Part shown: one piece after another, positions 1-8,706 of the stretch
Numbering within the stretch: the stretch's first letter is position 1
Layout: each line of letters starts with the position of its first letter
From: an uncultured Woeseiaceae bacterium
Lineage (GTDB): Bacteria > Pseudomonadota > Gammaproteobacteria > Steroidobacterales > Woeseiaceae
Reading direction: 5' to 3'
Assembly (NCBI GenBank): GCA_945788575.1
Contig: CALZMR010000015.1
Coordinates: 1 to 37,249 of the forward strand
DNA: 37,249 nt
The notes under the pieces: model-generated
The model's input: the letters and a program-made list of their open reading frames with translations, nothing else
Database searches by the model: none
What the model was told of the DNA's origin: nothing
Translations under genes and position numbers: made by a program

Positions 1-115
1 GCAGACTTTCATTATCGACCCTCAGGGCAATCTTGCCTTGCACTACGAGCGGGTCAATCCAGATACTCATTCGGCCGAGGTACTCGTGGACCTGGAACGG
101 CTGGCCGCCAACTAG
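1..115 (+). CDS. Peroxiredoxin (Bcp/AhpC-TSA type), C-terminal end only
   Basis: Only the last 37 codons are in the window, read in frame 2 and ending in TAG at 113-115. The fragment contains TFIIDPQGNLALHY followed by a short linker and a helix ending LERLAAN. The pattern 'TF-hydrophobic-IDP-x-G-x-(I/L)-x-x-x-(Y/W)' followed by 'HxxEVL' is the usual C-terminus of Bcp-type thioredoxin-dependent peroxiredoxins, which reduce hydroperoxides in the cytoplasm. The catalytic cysteine would lie upstream, outside the window, so the subfamily cannot be checked. It converges on the VWA gene, with 7 nt between the two stop codons. The family call is an inference from a short motif. Confidence 0.6.
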   Translation, partial: QTFIIDPQGNLALHYERVNPDTHSAEVLVDLERLAAN

Positions 116-122
116 GGCCTGT

Positions 123-1298
123 TCAAGCCAGGGCTTTGATGCCCTCGTCCAGCCCGGCAAGCGTCAGCGGGTACATTCTGTCTTCCATTAGCTCCTGAGT
201 GAGCTTGATCGACGGCGTGTAGTCCCAGCGTGACTGTGGCTCGGGGTTGAGCCAGATCGCTTTCGAGTAAGTATTCAGCAGGCGCTTGATCCAGACCGCA
301 CCCGGCTCCTCGTTCCAGTGCTCGACGCTCCCGCCCGGATACACGATCTCATACGGGCTCATTGTCGCATCACCGACGAATACGAGCTTGTAGTCCGCAC
401 CGTACTTGTGCGTGATGTCCGCCGTCGGCGTCTTTTCCGAGTGCCGGCGTCGGTTATCCTTCCACATCGCCTCGTAGATGAAGTTGTGGAAATAGAAGTA
501 TTCGAGGTGCTTGAATTCCGTACGCGCAGCCGAGAACAACTCCTCGCAGATGCGGACGTGGTCGTCCATCGATCCGCCGATGTCGAGACAAAGCAGGACC
601 TTCACCGCATTGTGCCGTTCGGGGACCATACGAATATCGAGAAGGCCGGCATTGCGCGCTGTCTTGTCGATCGTATCCGGCAGGTCGAGCTGATCGGCGG
701 CGCCTTCTCTGGCGAATTTGCGCAGCCGCCGCAGCGCCACTTTGATGTTACGGGTGCCCAGCTCGATGGAGTCGTCGAGGTTGCGGTACTGGCGCTTGTC
801 CCAGACTTTGACGGCGCTTCGATTTCCCGAACCAGCCTGTCCGATGCGAACTCCTTCGGGGTTGTAGCCGTAAGCGCCGAACGGCGACGTGCCCGCGGTG
901 CCTATCCACTTCCTGCCGCCTTCGTGCCGGTCGTCCTGTTCCTCGAGCCGCTCTCTCAGCGCCTGCATCAGCTCATCGAAGCCACCCAGCGCTTCGATCT
1001 TCGCCCGCTCCTCCTCGGACAGATTGAGCTCAGCCTGGCGGCGCAGCCATTCCTCGGGAATGTCCTGGAAGAGGTCGTCCAGCGTGTCCTCGATACCCTT
1101 GAAGTACGCGCCGAAGATGCGATCGAAGCGATCGAGTTCGGTCTCGTCCTTCACCAGCGCGGCACGCGCGAGGAAATAGAAATCGTCGACGCTTTGCCCA
1201 GCGACACCGCGCTTCAGCGCCTCGAGCAGTGTGAGCAACTCGGTGATCGAGGTTTTCATCCCGCCTTCGCGGAGCATGAAGAAGAACGGAATCAACAT
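123..1298 (-). CDS. VWA-domain protein (CoxE/COG3825-like), partner of MoxR ATPase
   Basis: A 391-residue soluble protein. The C-terminal half carries a von Willebrand A domain with an intact metal-ion-dependent adhesion site, DIGGSMDDH at residues 239-247 (D239, S241-S243 region). A conserved GTSPFGAYGYNPEG segment precedes it near residue 136. The N-terminus MLIPFFFMLREGGMKTS matches the usual start of this family (short hydrophobic 'FFFxLR' then 'ITELLTLLEAL'), so the ATG at 1298 is preferred over the internal Met 14. It lies 20 nt downstream of the MoxR-type AAA gene, a standard pairing in which the ATPase remodels or activates a target through the VWA protein. The target is unknown and no cox or metalloenzyme gene is adjacent. 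No signal peptide or membrane segment is visible. Confidence 0.85.
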   Translation of the reverse strand: MLIPFFFMLREGGMKTSITELLTLLEALKRGVAGQSVDDFYFLARAALVKDETELDRFDRIFGAYFKGIEDTLDDLFQDIPEEWLRRQAELNLSEEERAKIEALGGFDELMQALRERLEEQDDRHEGGRKWIGTAGTSPFGAYGYNPEGVRIGQAGSGNRSAVKVWDKRQYRNLDDSIELGTRNIKVALRRLRKFAREGAADQLDLPDTIDKTARNAGLLDIRMVPERHNAVKVLLCLDIGGSMDDHVRICEELFSAARTEFKHLEYFYFHNFIYEAMWKDNRRRHSEKTPTADITHKYGADYKLVFVGDATMSPYEIVYPGGSVEHWNEEPGAVWIKRLLNTYSKAIWLNPEPQSRWDYTPSIKLTQELMEDRMYPLTLAGLDEGIKALA

Positions 1299-1318
1299 GA
1301 TCGGCGCCTACCGTACTC

Positions 1319-2173
1319 TTATCGGCTGCCTGACTGCCGGTCGAGGAACACCAGACGCTCGAATAAGTGCACATCCTGTTCGTTCTTCAGTAGCGCGCCG
1401 TAAAGCGGCGGAATCGCCTTGCGCTTGTCGTCGCCGCGCAGCACCTCGGGCGGGATGTCCTCGGCAAGGAGCAGCTTGATCCAGTCGAGCAGTTCAGACG
1501 TCGAAGGCTTCTTTTTCAATCCCGGAACATCGCGCACCTTGTAGAACGCATTGAGCGCTTCACTCAGGAGTTCGCGTTTCAGTTTCGGGAAGTGAACATC
1601 GACGATGCTCGTCATCGTTTCCTTGTCGGGAAAGCGGATGTAGTGGAAGAAGCAACGCCGCAGGAACGCGTCTGGAAGCTCTTTCTCGTTGTTGCTGGTG
1701 ATTACGATGATCGGCCGGTGTACCGCCGTTACGAGTTGCTGAGTTTCGTAGACGAAGAACTCCATGCGATCGAGTTCTCGCAGCAAATCGTTGGGGAATT
1801 CGATGTCCGCCTTGTCGATTTCGTCGATCAGCAATACGGGCTGCTCATCGGACGCGAACGCATCCCAGATCTTGCCGCGGACGATGTAGTTGGCAATGTC
1901 GTGGACGCGATCGTCACCCAGCTGCGAATCTCTCAGGCGCGCAACGGCGTCGTACTCGTAGAGACCCTGCTGCGCCTTGGTGGTCGACTTGATGTGCCAC
2001 TCGTGGAGCGGCTTGCCCAGTGCCGTAGCCACTTCGATGGCGAGTTGAGTCTTGCCGGTACCCGGCTCGCCCTTCACGAGAATCGGCCGCTCGAGGGTGA
2101 CCGCGGCATTGACGGCCATCTTCAGGTCGTCTGTCGCGATGTAGCTGCTGGTTCCGTCGAAGCGTTGGCTCAT
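1319..2173 (-). CDS. MoxR-family AAA+ ATPase
   Basis: A 284-residue AAA+ ATPase. Walker A is GEPGTGKT at residues 35-42 and Walker B is LLIDEIDKAD with D117/E118; VITSNNEKELPDAFLRRC around residue 155 supplies sensor 1 and the arginine-finger region. This is the MoxR layout, a chaperone-like ATPase that usually acts with a VWA protein, here encoded immediately downstream. The two genes probably form one transcript. The ATG at 2173 has no clear Shine-Dalgarno sequence in front of it. The penicillin-acylase gene ends only 22 nt upstream on the same strand, so this pair might be read through from that transcript. The substrate cannot be told from sequence. Confidence 0.9.
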   Translation of the reverse strand: MSQRFDGTSSYIATDDLKMAVNAAVTLERPILVKGEPGTGKTQLAIEVATALGKPLHEWHIKSTTKAQQGLYEYDAVARLRDSQLGDDRVHDIANYIVRGKIWDAFASDEQPVLLIDEIDKADIEFPNDLLRELDRMEFFVYETQQLVTAVHRPIIVITSNNEKELPDAFLRRCFFHYIRFPDKETMTSIVDVHFPKLKRELLSEALNAFYKVRDVPGLKKKPSTSELLDWIKLLLAEDIPPEVLRGDDKRKAIPPLYGALLKNEQDVHLFERLVFLDRQSGSR

Positions 2174-2195
2174 TCGAAATTGCCGGACTGATTCA

Positions 2196-4580
2196 TCAGT
2201 CCGTCATAGTACCGTCTGCGGGCTCAAGCGTCAGCGTATGGGCGGCCGGCCCGGGCAGGAACGGGCTCGGACGCCCGGCGACCCAGTCATCGTGGCCGTC
2301 GCGGTAATACGGTGACAGCGGGTGGCCGCTCTGTCCGGTCGGCATATGCATGATGCCATTGGCCTCGTCACCGGGCGACACGGAGAATCGCTCCGAAGCG
2401 CCCCAACCGGGACCTTGCGCCTTCGGCAAATTGGAGTCGCCGTTCAGGGGCTCGCGCGGCATATCGAGCCAGTCGGACAGCGCGGGTATCGCACGACTCA
2501 GCGGATGACGAATCGAGGCCGTATTGTATTCACCCCACGTACGACTGTGCAGCGGCCCCACGAATTTCTCCCGCAGGTAGTCGACGTTGGCGCGCGCCGC
2601 CGCGACGAGCAGTTCGTCCCAGCTCGCGTAGTCCCCCGACAGCAAGTACAACGGCCGCTCGTTGACGAGCTCCCAAAGCGGCGCTTCGAATTGGTTGCTG
2701 ATCAGAAGATCGACGTCGTCTTCGTAGCCATCGCGTACGGGTCCCATCAGCCCGTGGAATACTCGGCTACGAACCTCGAGCCGGAATCCTCGAACCAGCC
2801 GGTAACCGACCGACTCTGGCGCCGCTCGCGGCAGCCAGTCCTCGACGAGCTGGCGGTAATCCTGCAGGTCCTCGTCACCTGCGATCACCTCCGCCGTCAG
2901 CGTATCCAGCAGCAGTGCTCGCCACCGGTCGAGAAACACCGCACGGTCGTCGTACTGAATCTCCAGCATGTCAGCCGGCGCGAAGGTCTCTGCGGCAAAC
3001 AGATTGTCGCGGATCTGCCGTGAACGCGCGGCAAGATCGTAGCCGCCGTCGCCGATGACGTGGAGTGCCTCGGCGTCCGCCACCCGAGCGTTCGCAGTCC
3101 AGATGCGGCCGCTGACGGGATTGTAGACTCGTGGGTATGCCTCGGGCGGCTGCCACCCCGACCAGCCTGCTGTTTCGCTCCAGTCGGCGGGCACGGTCGA
3201 ATCGTAGTCGCCACGGATCGGAATCTGCCCCGCGATCGTCCAGCCGATGTTGCCGCCCGCATCGCCCGCCACGAAATTCTGCGGCGGCATGCCCATCGTG
3301 TTCGCTACCTCGAACGCGTCGCTCACCGAGGCAACGGTCTCGAGCCCCAGAATCTTCAGATTGACTGCCCGGGCATGGTGCGCGATCCAACTCACGGCGA
3401 TCTCGCCACCCGGATAGCCGGCATCCTCGTCGACCGGCCCCCAGATCGTCTCGCGAACCTCGACCGTCTGTGGCTCACCGCCGGCAATGTCGATGATCTC
3501 CTCATGGACAACAAACGGCAGGTCGCCATTCGGGGTCCGGTAGGTACCCGGCTCGTCTCCCGGCCGAAGCACGACCGCGTCGGACCAGTCGCCATAGCTG
3601 TTCGTGTAACCCCAGGCGATGTGCCCATTGCTGCCTGCGATGATGAACGGGGCACCGGGCAAAGTAACGCCGGCCACGTCGCGCGGCGAGTCACCCGTTT
3701 GCACGAGGCGGGCCTGGTAGTAGATATTCGGCGCCGTCAGACCCAGATGCATGTCATTCGACACCAGCGCGCGGCCGGTCGTGGTAAGCGCTCCGCTCAC
3801 CGCCCAGTTGTTGCTGCCATCGAGCGGCGGACGCCCCTGCTCGTTGGCCGGCGGCGCTTCGCTCTGCCACTCGCGGACCCGGTATTCCTCGGCTGACGGG
3901 TAGCCGGGCGGCGTGCGTGGCCCGCCCATCAGAGGAGCGTCCCACTCGGTGCCCTGCGGATACAGCCAGGCGTAGACACTGTCAGAAAGCACCCGCCGTG
4001 CGTATCCCCGTCGCACGTCCTTTCGTGCCCGAGAATCGTTCAGGGTCATGAACATCGCGTAGACGATGAGGACGGAGTCCTCTGGCAGCCACGGTTCCGG
4101 AGATTGGCGCAGCACGAGGTACTCGAACGGCTGCGCTGACAGGCTCGCGAGCCCTTGGTTTACGCCGTTGGCGTAGCTCTCGATGACGCGTCGTTCGCCG
4201 TCGTCGGCCGCGGCGATGACTTCGCGGGCGAGCGCGCGGAAGCGATGCAGACGCAGGCCGCGATCCGCCTCGAGTGCAGGCTCGCCGAACAGCTCCGACA
4301 ACTCGCCGGCCGCTCGACGTCGAATCAGATCCATTTGAAAGTAGCGGTCCTGGCCGTGGGCGAATCCGGTCGCGAAGGCGAGGTCCGCGCGGGAACCGGC
4401 TGTAATCACTGGGATACCGCTGTCATCCCGCGCTATCGTCGCCACGCCATCGAGCCCGTCGGCCTCGATGGTCCCGTCCAGCGTGGGCAGACTCGCCCTC
4501 ACCAGAAACCAAGCGGTTCCGGCGATAACGACAGCGGCGGCCAGGGTCACTGCCAGGCCCCGTAGTAGCCATTTCTTCAT
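2196..4580 (-). CDS. Penicillin acylase family Ntn-hydrolase, membrane-anchored or exported
   Basis: A 794-residue protein with an N-terminal hydrophobic segment (about residues 5-27) after two lysines, so it is exported or anchored on the periplasmic side. It follows the penicillin amidase architecture: an alpha-chain region with FATGFAHGQDRYFQMD near 70-84, a spacer, then the autocatalytic junction DGSNNWAVSG, where S256 would become the N-terminal nucleophile of the beta chain after cleavage behind G255. Further family landmarks are VSNDMHLGL (about 273) and the GWGASERFSVSPGDE region near the C-terminus. Family members cleave amide bonds in beta-lactams, acyl-homoserine lactones or related acyl amides; the substrate here is not predictable. 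It starts one base after the pyk stop (TGA-T-ATG), implying translational coupling. Length is normal for the family. Confidence 0.92.
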   Translation of the reverse strand: MKKWLLRGLAVTLAAAVVIAGTAWFLVRASLPTLDGTIEADGLDGVATIARDDSGIPVITAGSRADLAFATGFAHGQDRYFQMDLIRRRAAGELSELFGEPALEADRGLRLHRFRALAREVIAAADDGERRVIESYANGVNQGLASLSAQPFEYLVLRQSPEPWLPEDSVLIVYAMFMTLNDSRARKDVRRGYARRVLSDSVYAWLYPQGTEWDAPLMGGPRTPPGYPSAEEYRVREWQSEAPPANEQGRPPLDGSNNWAVSGALTTTGRALVSNDMHLGLTAPNIYYQARLVQTGDSPRDVAGVTLPGAPFIIAGSNGHIAWGYTNSYGDWSDAVVLRPGDEPGTYRTPNGDLPFVVHEEIIDIAGGEPQTVEVRETIWGPVDEDAGYPGGEIAVSWIAHHARAVNLKILGLETVASVSDAFEVANTMGMPPQNFVAGDAGGNIGWTIAGQIPIRGDYDSTVPADWSETAGWSGWQPPEAYPRVYNPVSGRIWTANARVADAEALHVIGDGGYDLAARSRQIRDNLFAAETFAPADMLEIQYDDRAVFLDRWRALLLDTLTAEVIAGDEDLQDYRQLVEDWLPRAAPESVGYRLVRGFRLEVRSRVFHGLMGPVRDGYEDDVDLLISNQFEAPLWELVNERPLYLLSGDYASWDELLVAAARANVDYLREKFVGPLHSRTWGEYNTASIRHPLSRAIPALSDWLDMPREPLNGDSNLPKAQGPGWGASERFSVSPGDEANGIMHMPTGQSGHPLSPYYRDGHDDWVAGRPSPFLPGPAAHTLTLEPADGTMTD

Positions 4581-4581
4581 A

Positions 4582-6018
4582 TCAGGATTCAGATGTGACT
4601 GTGATGATCTTCATCGCGTTGGTGTTGCCGGAAACGCCCTCGAGGTCGCCTTTGGTGAAGATAACGAGATCGCCGACTTCAACGAGGTCCCGCGACAGAA
4701 GCGAATTAAAAACGTCCTGATACAAGCGCCGCGAACTTGTGGTCTTGATATCGAAGGCGACGGGGAAGACGCCGCGGTACATCGTTACGCGCCGCGCCGT
4801 GCCCACATGCGGAGTGAACGCGTAAATGGGAATATCCGAACGGATGCGCGACATCCATAGCGCAGTCGAACCCGATTCGGTCAGGGCGATGATGGCTTTG
4901 ACCTTGAGATGGTTGGCCGTGTACATCGCGGCCATCGCGATCGCTTCGTCGACACGCTCGAAATAATCGCCGAGACGATGTCGAGTCCTGCCCGGCGCCA
5001 GCAAGAACGACTCGGCCCCGGTACACACCTCGGCCATCGCCTTTACGGCCTTGACCGGGTGCTGCCCCATCGCCGTCTCGCCGGACAGCATGACGGCGTC
5101 GGTGCCATCCATGACGGCATTCGAGACGTCCGAGACCTCCGCGCGAGTCGGGATCGGATGCTGGATCATCGACTCCATCATCTGCGTCGCCGTGATCACG
5201 ATCTTTCCGGCCTTACGGACTCTTCGGATCAGATCTTTCTGAATGCCCGTCAGTCTCGCATAACCCATTTCGACACCGAGGTCGCCGCGCGCCACCATGA
5301 CGACATCGGATGCGGCGATGATCTCATCGATGTTCTCGACGGCTTCGGTGCGTTCGATCTTCGCGCAGATGTGGCCTTTGCCCCCGGCTTCGCGGAACAG
5401 CCGCCGCGCTTCATTGACCTCATCGGCCGTGCGTACAAATGACACCGCGAGGAAGTCCATGTCGAGTTCGGCAGCCAACAAAATATTTTCACGATCGACG
5501 TCGGTCAATGCATCTGCCGAAAGACCGCCGCCCTTCTTATTGATGCCCTTGTGATCCGACAGAATCCCGCCGGCGACGACGGTCGTGTGGATACGCGTGC
5601 CATCAATCCGCGTGGCCTGCAGCGTGATCATGCCGTCGTTCAGTAGAAGGATGTCGCCAGGTTCGACGTCCTCGTGAAGCGTATCGAGCGCGACGCCCAC
5701 GCCTTCTTCGGTGCCGTCCTCGTAGCCCAGCGTACTGTCGAGGAAGAATTCGGCGCCGTCCACGAGCTCCACGCTGTGGTCCCGGAAGCGCCTGACGCGA
5801 ATCTTGGGCCCTTGCAGGTCGCCCATGAGGCCGACGTCGCGGCCGCACTTCTCAGCAGCCTTGCGCAGCGCCCCGGCCCGGGCGCGATGATCGTCAGCGG
5901 TGCCGTGCGAGAAATTCAGGCGCGCGACATCGAGGCCGGCATGGATCATTTTACGGAGCGTCTTAGGCCGCTCCGAGGCGGGGCCCAGAGTCGCCACGAT
6001 TTTTGTACGTCTTTGCAT
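4582..6018 (-). CDS. pyk: Pyruvate kinase
   Basis: A 478-residue pyruvate kinase, converting phosphoenolpyruvate and ADP to pyruvate and ATP in the last step of glycolysis. The start MQRRTKIVATLGPAS is typical. Also visible are RLNFSHG near residue 35, the ADP/metal segment ICAKIERTEA near 216, VMVARGDLGVEMG near 240, and the signature TATQMMESMI near 275. The C-terminal allosteric domain is complete. A divergent exported DUF839 gene begins about 100 nt upstream, so pyk is cut off from the tkt-gap-pgk run and must have its own promoter in 6019-6120. It is translationally coupled to the penicillin-acylase gene behind it. No lesion was seen. Confidence 0.97.
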   Translation of the reverse strand: MQRRTKIVATLGPASERPKTLRKMIHAGLDVARLNFSHGTADDHRARAGALRKAAEKCGRDVGLMGDLQGPKIRVRRFRDHSVELVDGAEFFLDSTLGYEDGTEEGVGVALDTLHEDVEPGDILLLNDGMITLQATRIDGTRIHTTVVAGGILSDHKGINKKGGGLSADALTDVDRENILLAAELDMDFLAVSFVRTADEVNEARRLFREAGGKGHICAKIERTEAVENIDEIIAASDVVMVARGDLGVEMGYARLTGIQKDLIRRVRKAGKIVITATQMMESMIQHPIPTRAEVSDVSNAVMDGTDAVMLSGETAMGQHPVKAVKAMAEVCTGAESFLLAPGRTRHRLGDYFERVDEAIAMAAMYTANHLKVKAIIALTESGSTALWMSRIRSDIPIYAFTPHVGTARRVTMYRGVFPVAFDIKTTSSRRLYQDVFNSLLSRDLVEVGDLVIFTKGDLEGVSGNTNAMKIITVTSES

Positions 6019-6066
6019 GGCGGCGATTATTGCACAGGCCCGCCGTCTTCGCGGCCCGCATACGAC

Positions 6067-6095
6067 TTCATTCCGAAACGAATCGGGGATATGCT
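6067..6095 (+). promoter_or_regulatory. Possible promoter of the DUF839 gene
   Basis: TTCATT at 6067-6072 (3 of 6 to the -35 consensus) and TATGCT at 6090-6095 (4 of 6 to the -10) are separated by 17 nt, giving a leader of about 20 nt before the ATG at 6121. This is a weak match, supported mainly by spacing and position. Confidence 0.3.
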
Positions 6096-6120
6096 GTTCT
6101 ATCCCGCCCAGGACGCTCGC

Positions 6121-7485
6121 ATGCTCAATCGACGCCGTTTTCTACAGAGTCTCGTCGCTGCCGCCAGCACGCCCCTTGCCTCCTGCGCGTCCGCCCGGGC
6201 AGCTCTTGGACCGCTCAGGCCGGACCCGGGCCAGCTGCTCGACCTCCCCGACGGATTCGAGATGACCGTCATTTCGCGGACCGGGGAGACCATGTCGGAC
6301 GGGCTGTCCGTTCCCGGAGCGCACGACGGCATGGGCACCTTTGCCGGCGAGAACGGCCGCGTCATCCTCGTGCGCAATCATGAGATGCTTCCCGGCTACT
6401 TCGATTACGACGCCTTCGGCACCAATTTCCCGGCCTTGCCCGAGCCCATGAAGGAAAAGGTCTACGACTGGGGCGGCAGCGAGACGCCCGGCGGCGGCGG
6501 GACCACGACAACGATCTACGATCCCGCCACGCGCACGGTCGAGAAACAATTCCTGAGCCTGGGCGGAACAGAACTCAATTGCGCCGGTGGCGTTACGCCC
6601 TGGGGAAGCTGGCTGTCCTGCGAGGAGTGCTTCGAGGATCCGGGGACCAGCTATGCCACCGGGCGGCGAGTGGTTCGCGAGCAGCGGCACGGCTACGTGT
6701 TCGAAGTATCGGCCTATTCCGATGGACTGGTGCAAGCCGAACCGATTCCCGCAATGGGGCGCTTCGAGCACGAGGCGGCGGCGGTGCACGCTGCCTCGGG
6801 CACGGTCTACCTTACGGAGGACCGCTACCACAGCCTGTTCTATCGCTATCTGCCCAATATTCCCGGCCGGCTTGCTGAAGGCGGGCGCCTGCAGGCGCTT
6901 GCCATCGTCGGCAGGCCGTCGTTTCACACCCACAACTGGGGACGTACGCCGGACCTGGCGGTCAACGAGTCGTTGCCGGTCGCCTGGATCGACTTCGACA
7001 ATCCGGACCCGCTGGAGGACGAACTTCGCGACTGGGGCTCCGCGATGGGTGCGGCGACCTTCGCCCGCGGCGAAGGTCTGTGCAACGCCGGGAGTGAAAT
7101 CGCGTTCACGTGCACGATTGGCGGCGCCGAGAGGCTGGGCCAGGTTTTTGCCTACACACCGAGTCCGTTCGAAGGCACGGACCGCGAGTCGGACCAGCCG
7201 GGCCGCTTGCGCCTGATCACCGAGGCCACCGAGGATTCGATACTCAGGAACTGCGACAACCTGACCATGGCGCCGTGGGGCGATCTGATTCTCTGCGAGG
7301 ACACGTCAGGCCATTGCGGACTCGTCGGCGTTCGACCGGACGGCCGTCTTTACGCACTGGCGGACAACGTCTATTCGGATTCCGAACTCGCCGGTGTGTG
7401 CTTCTCGCCGGACGGCCAGACAATGTTCGTCAATATTCAGGTGCCGGGGATCACCCTGGCGATTACCGGGCCCTGGCCGACTTAG
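6121..7485 (+). CDS. PhoX/DUF839-family protein, Tat-exported putative lipoprotein
   Basis: A 454-residue protein from the ATG at 6121, which has AGGA seven bases upstream. Reading further upstream runs into antisense of pyk and is rejected. The N-terminus NRRRFLQSLVAAAS is a twin-arginine signal, and LASC at about residues 19-22 looks like a lipobox, so the protein may be folded in the cytoplasm, exported by Tat and lipid-anchored. The body matches the DUF839/PhoX group: VILVRNHE, GGTELNCAGGVTPWGSWLSCEE, a GRFEHEAAAVH segment, YLTEDR, and DNLTMAPWGDLILCEDTSG. PhoX enzymes are Ca/Fe-dependent alkaline phosphatases, but many DUF839 proteins are uncharacterised. It lies opposite to and between pgk and pyk, converging on pgk with a 24-nt gap. 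Confidence 0.88.
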   Translation: MLNRRRFLQSLVAAASTPLASCASARAALGPLRPDPGQLLDLPDGFEMTVISRTGETMSDGLSVPGAHDGMGTFAGENGRVILVRNHEMLPGYFDYDAFGTNFPALPEPMKEKVYDWGGSETPGGGGTTTTIYDPATRTVEKQFLSLGGTELNCAGGVTPWGSWLSCEECFEDPGTSYATGRRVVREQRHGYVFEVSAYSDGLVQAEPIPAMGRFEHEAAAVHAASGTVYLTEDRYHSLFYRYLPNIPGRLAEGGRLQALAIVGRPSFHTHNWGRTPDLAVNESLPVAWIDFDNPDPLEDELRDWGSAMGAATFARGEGLCNAGSEIAFTCTIGGAERLGQVFAYTPSPFEGTDRESDQPGRLRLITEATEDSILRNCDNLTMAPWGDLILCEDTSGHCGLVGVRPDGRLYALADNVYSDSELAGVCFSPDGQTMFVNIQVPGITLAITGPWPT

Positions 7486-7509
7486 CGGCGAAACATCACG
7501 CCAGCGTCT

Positions 7510-8688
7510 TCAGATTTCGGCGGCCCGCTCCTCGAGGATAGCCACAGCGGGCAGCTTTTTGCCCTCGACGAATTCCAGAAAGGCGCCGCCGCCCGTCGAG
7601 ATGTAAGAAATCTTCTCGCGCACACCGTACTTGTCGATGGCAGCGAGCGTATCGCCACCGCCGGCAACGGAGAATGCAGGACTCGCCGCAATGGCTTCCG
7701 AAAGCGCCTTCGTGCCAGCGCCGAAACGATCGAACTCGAACACGCCGACAGGGCCATTCCAGATAATCGTGCCGGCACTCTGCAAGGTCTCCGCGAAACT
7801 CGCCGCGGTCTCCGGGCCAATATCCAGGATCAGCTCATCCGGACCGACGGCATCGACGGACTTTTCTGTGGCATTAGCGTCGGCGGAGAACTGGTCGGCG
7901 ACCACGACGTCAGTGGGCATGGGAATAACGGCGCGGCCCTCGCCGCCTTCGGCAAGTGACCTCGCGGTATCGAGCATGTCTGCCTCGTGCAGAGACTTGC
8001 CAACCGGGTGACCGGCCGCGGCGATGAACGTGTTCGCGATGCCGCCGCCAACAATCAGCGTATCGACGATGCCGGCGAGCGTATCGAGCACGGTGAGCTT
8101 CGTTGACACCTTGGAGCCGCCGACGATAGCGACGAAAGGCCGCGCCGGATTATCGAGCGCACGGCCCAGCGCATCGAGTTCGGCTGAGAGCAGCGGTCCC
8201 GCGCAGGCCACGGGCGCGTGCTCGGCGACACCATAGGTGCTCGCTTGTGCCCGATGCGCCGTGCCGAAAGCGTCCATCACGAACACGTCGCAAAGCGCCG
8301 CCATGCGACGCGACAGATCGGCGTCGCAGGCTTTCTCGCCCTTCAGAAAACGAACGTTTTCCAGCAGCACGATGTCGCCAGGCGCGACGTCGACGCCGTC
8401 GATCCAATCGCTGACCAACGGTACCTCGCGGCCGAGCAGCTCGCCCAGCCGAGCGGCCACGGGTGACAGCGAGAACTTTTCGTCCGGCTCTCCCTCTGTC
8501 GGCCGACCCAGGTGCGACATCAGCATGACCGCAGCATTTGCGGCGAGCGCTGCCCGGATACCGGGCAGCGCAGCACGAATGCGGGCGTCGCTGGTCACGA
8601 CGCCGTCCGCGACGGGTACGTTCAGGTCCTCACGGATCAGAACGCGCTTGCCCGACAGCTCCACGTCGGACATACGGGTGATGGCCAC
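7510..8688 (-). CDS. pgk: Phosphoglycerate kinase
   Basis: A 392-residue phosphoglycerate kinase (1,3-bisphosphoglycerate plus ADP to 3-phosphoglycerate plus ATP). Visible landmarks are REDLNVP near residue 19, MSHLGRP near 56, LLENVRF near 115, [11 protein letters not shown] near 190, and the nucleotide loop [12 protein letters not shown] followed by VAGGGDT and [10 protein letters not shown] near the C-terminus. The start is taken as GTG at 8688 because it aligns with the N-terminus of other family members and has GGAAGGG about nine bases upstream; ATG at 8673 is the alternative. It begins 18 nt behind gap on the same strand, so the two are surely one transcript. The downstream neighbour is convergent, so the operon ends here. 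Confidence 0.97.
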   Translation of the reverse strand: MAITRMSDVELSGKRVLIREDLNVPVADGVVTSDARIRAALPGIRAALAANAAVMLMSHLGRPTEGEPDEKFSLSPVAARLGELLGREVPLVSDWIDGVDVAPGDIVLLENVRFLKGEKACDADLSRRMAALCDVFVMDAFGTAHRAQASTYGVAEHAPVACAGPLLSAELDALGRALDNPARPFVAIVGGSKVSTKLTVLDTLAGIVDTLIVGGGIANTFIAAAGHPVGKSLHEADMLDTARSLAEGGEGRAVIPMPTDVVVADQFSADANATEKSVDAVGPDELILDIGPETAASFAETLQSAGTIIWNGPVGVFEFDRFGAGTKALSEAIAASPAFSVAGGGDTLAAIDKYGVREKISYISTGGGAFLEFVEGKKLPAVAILEERAAEI

Positions 8689-8706
8689 GGTCCGAGACCC
8701 TTCCGT

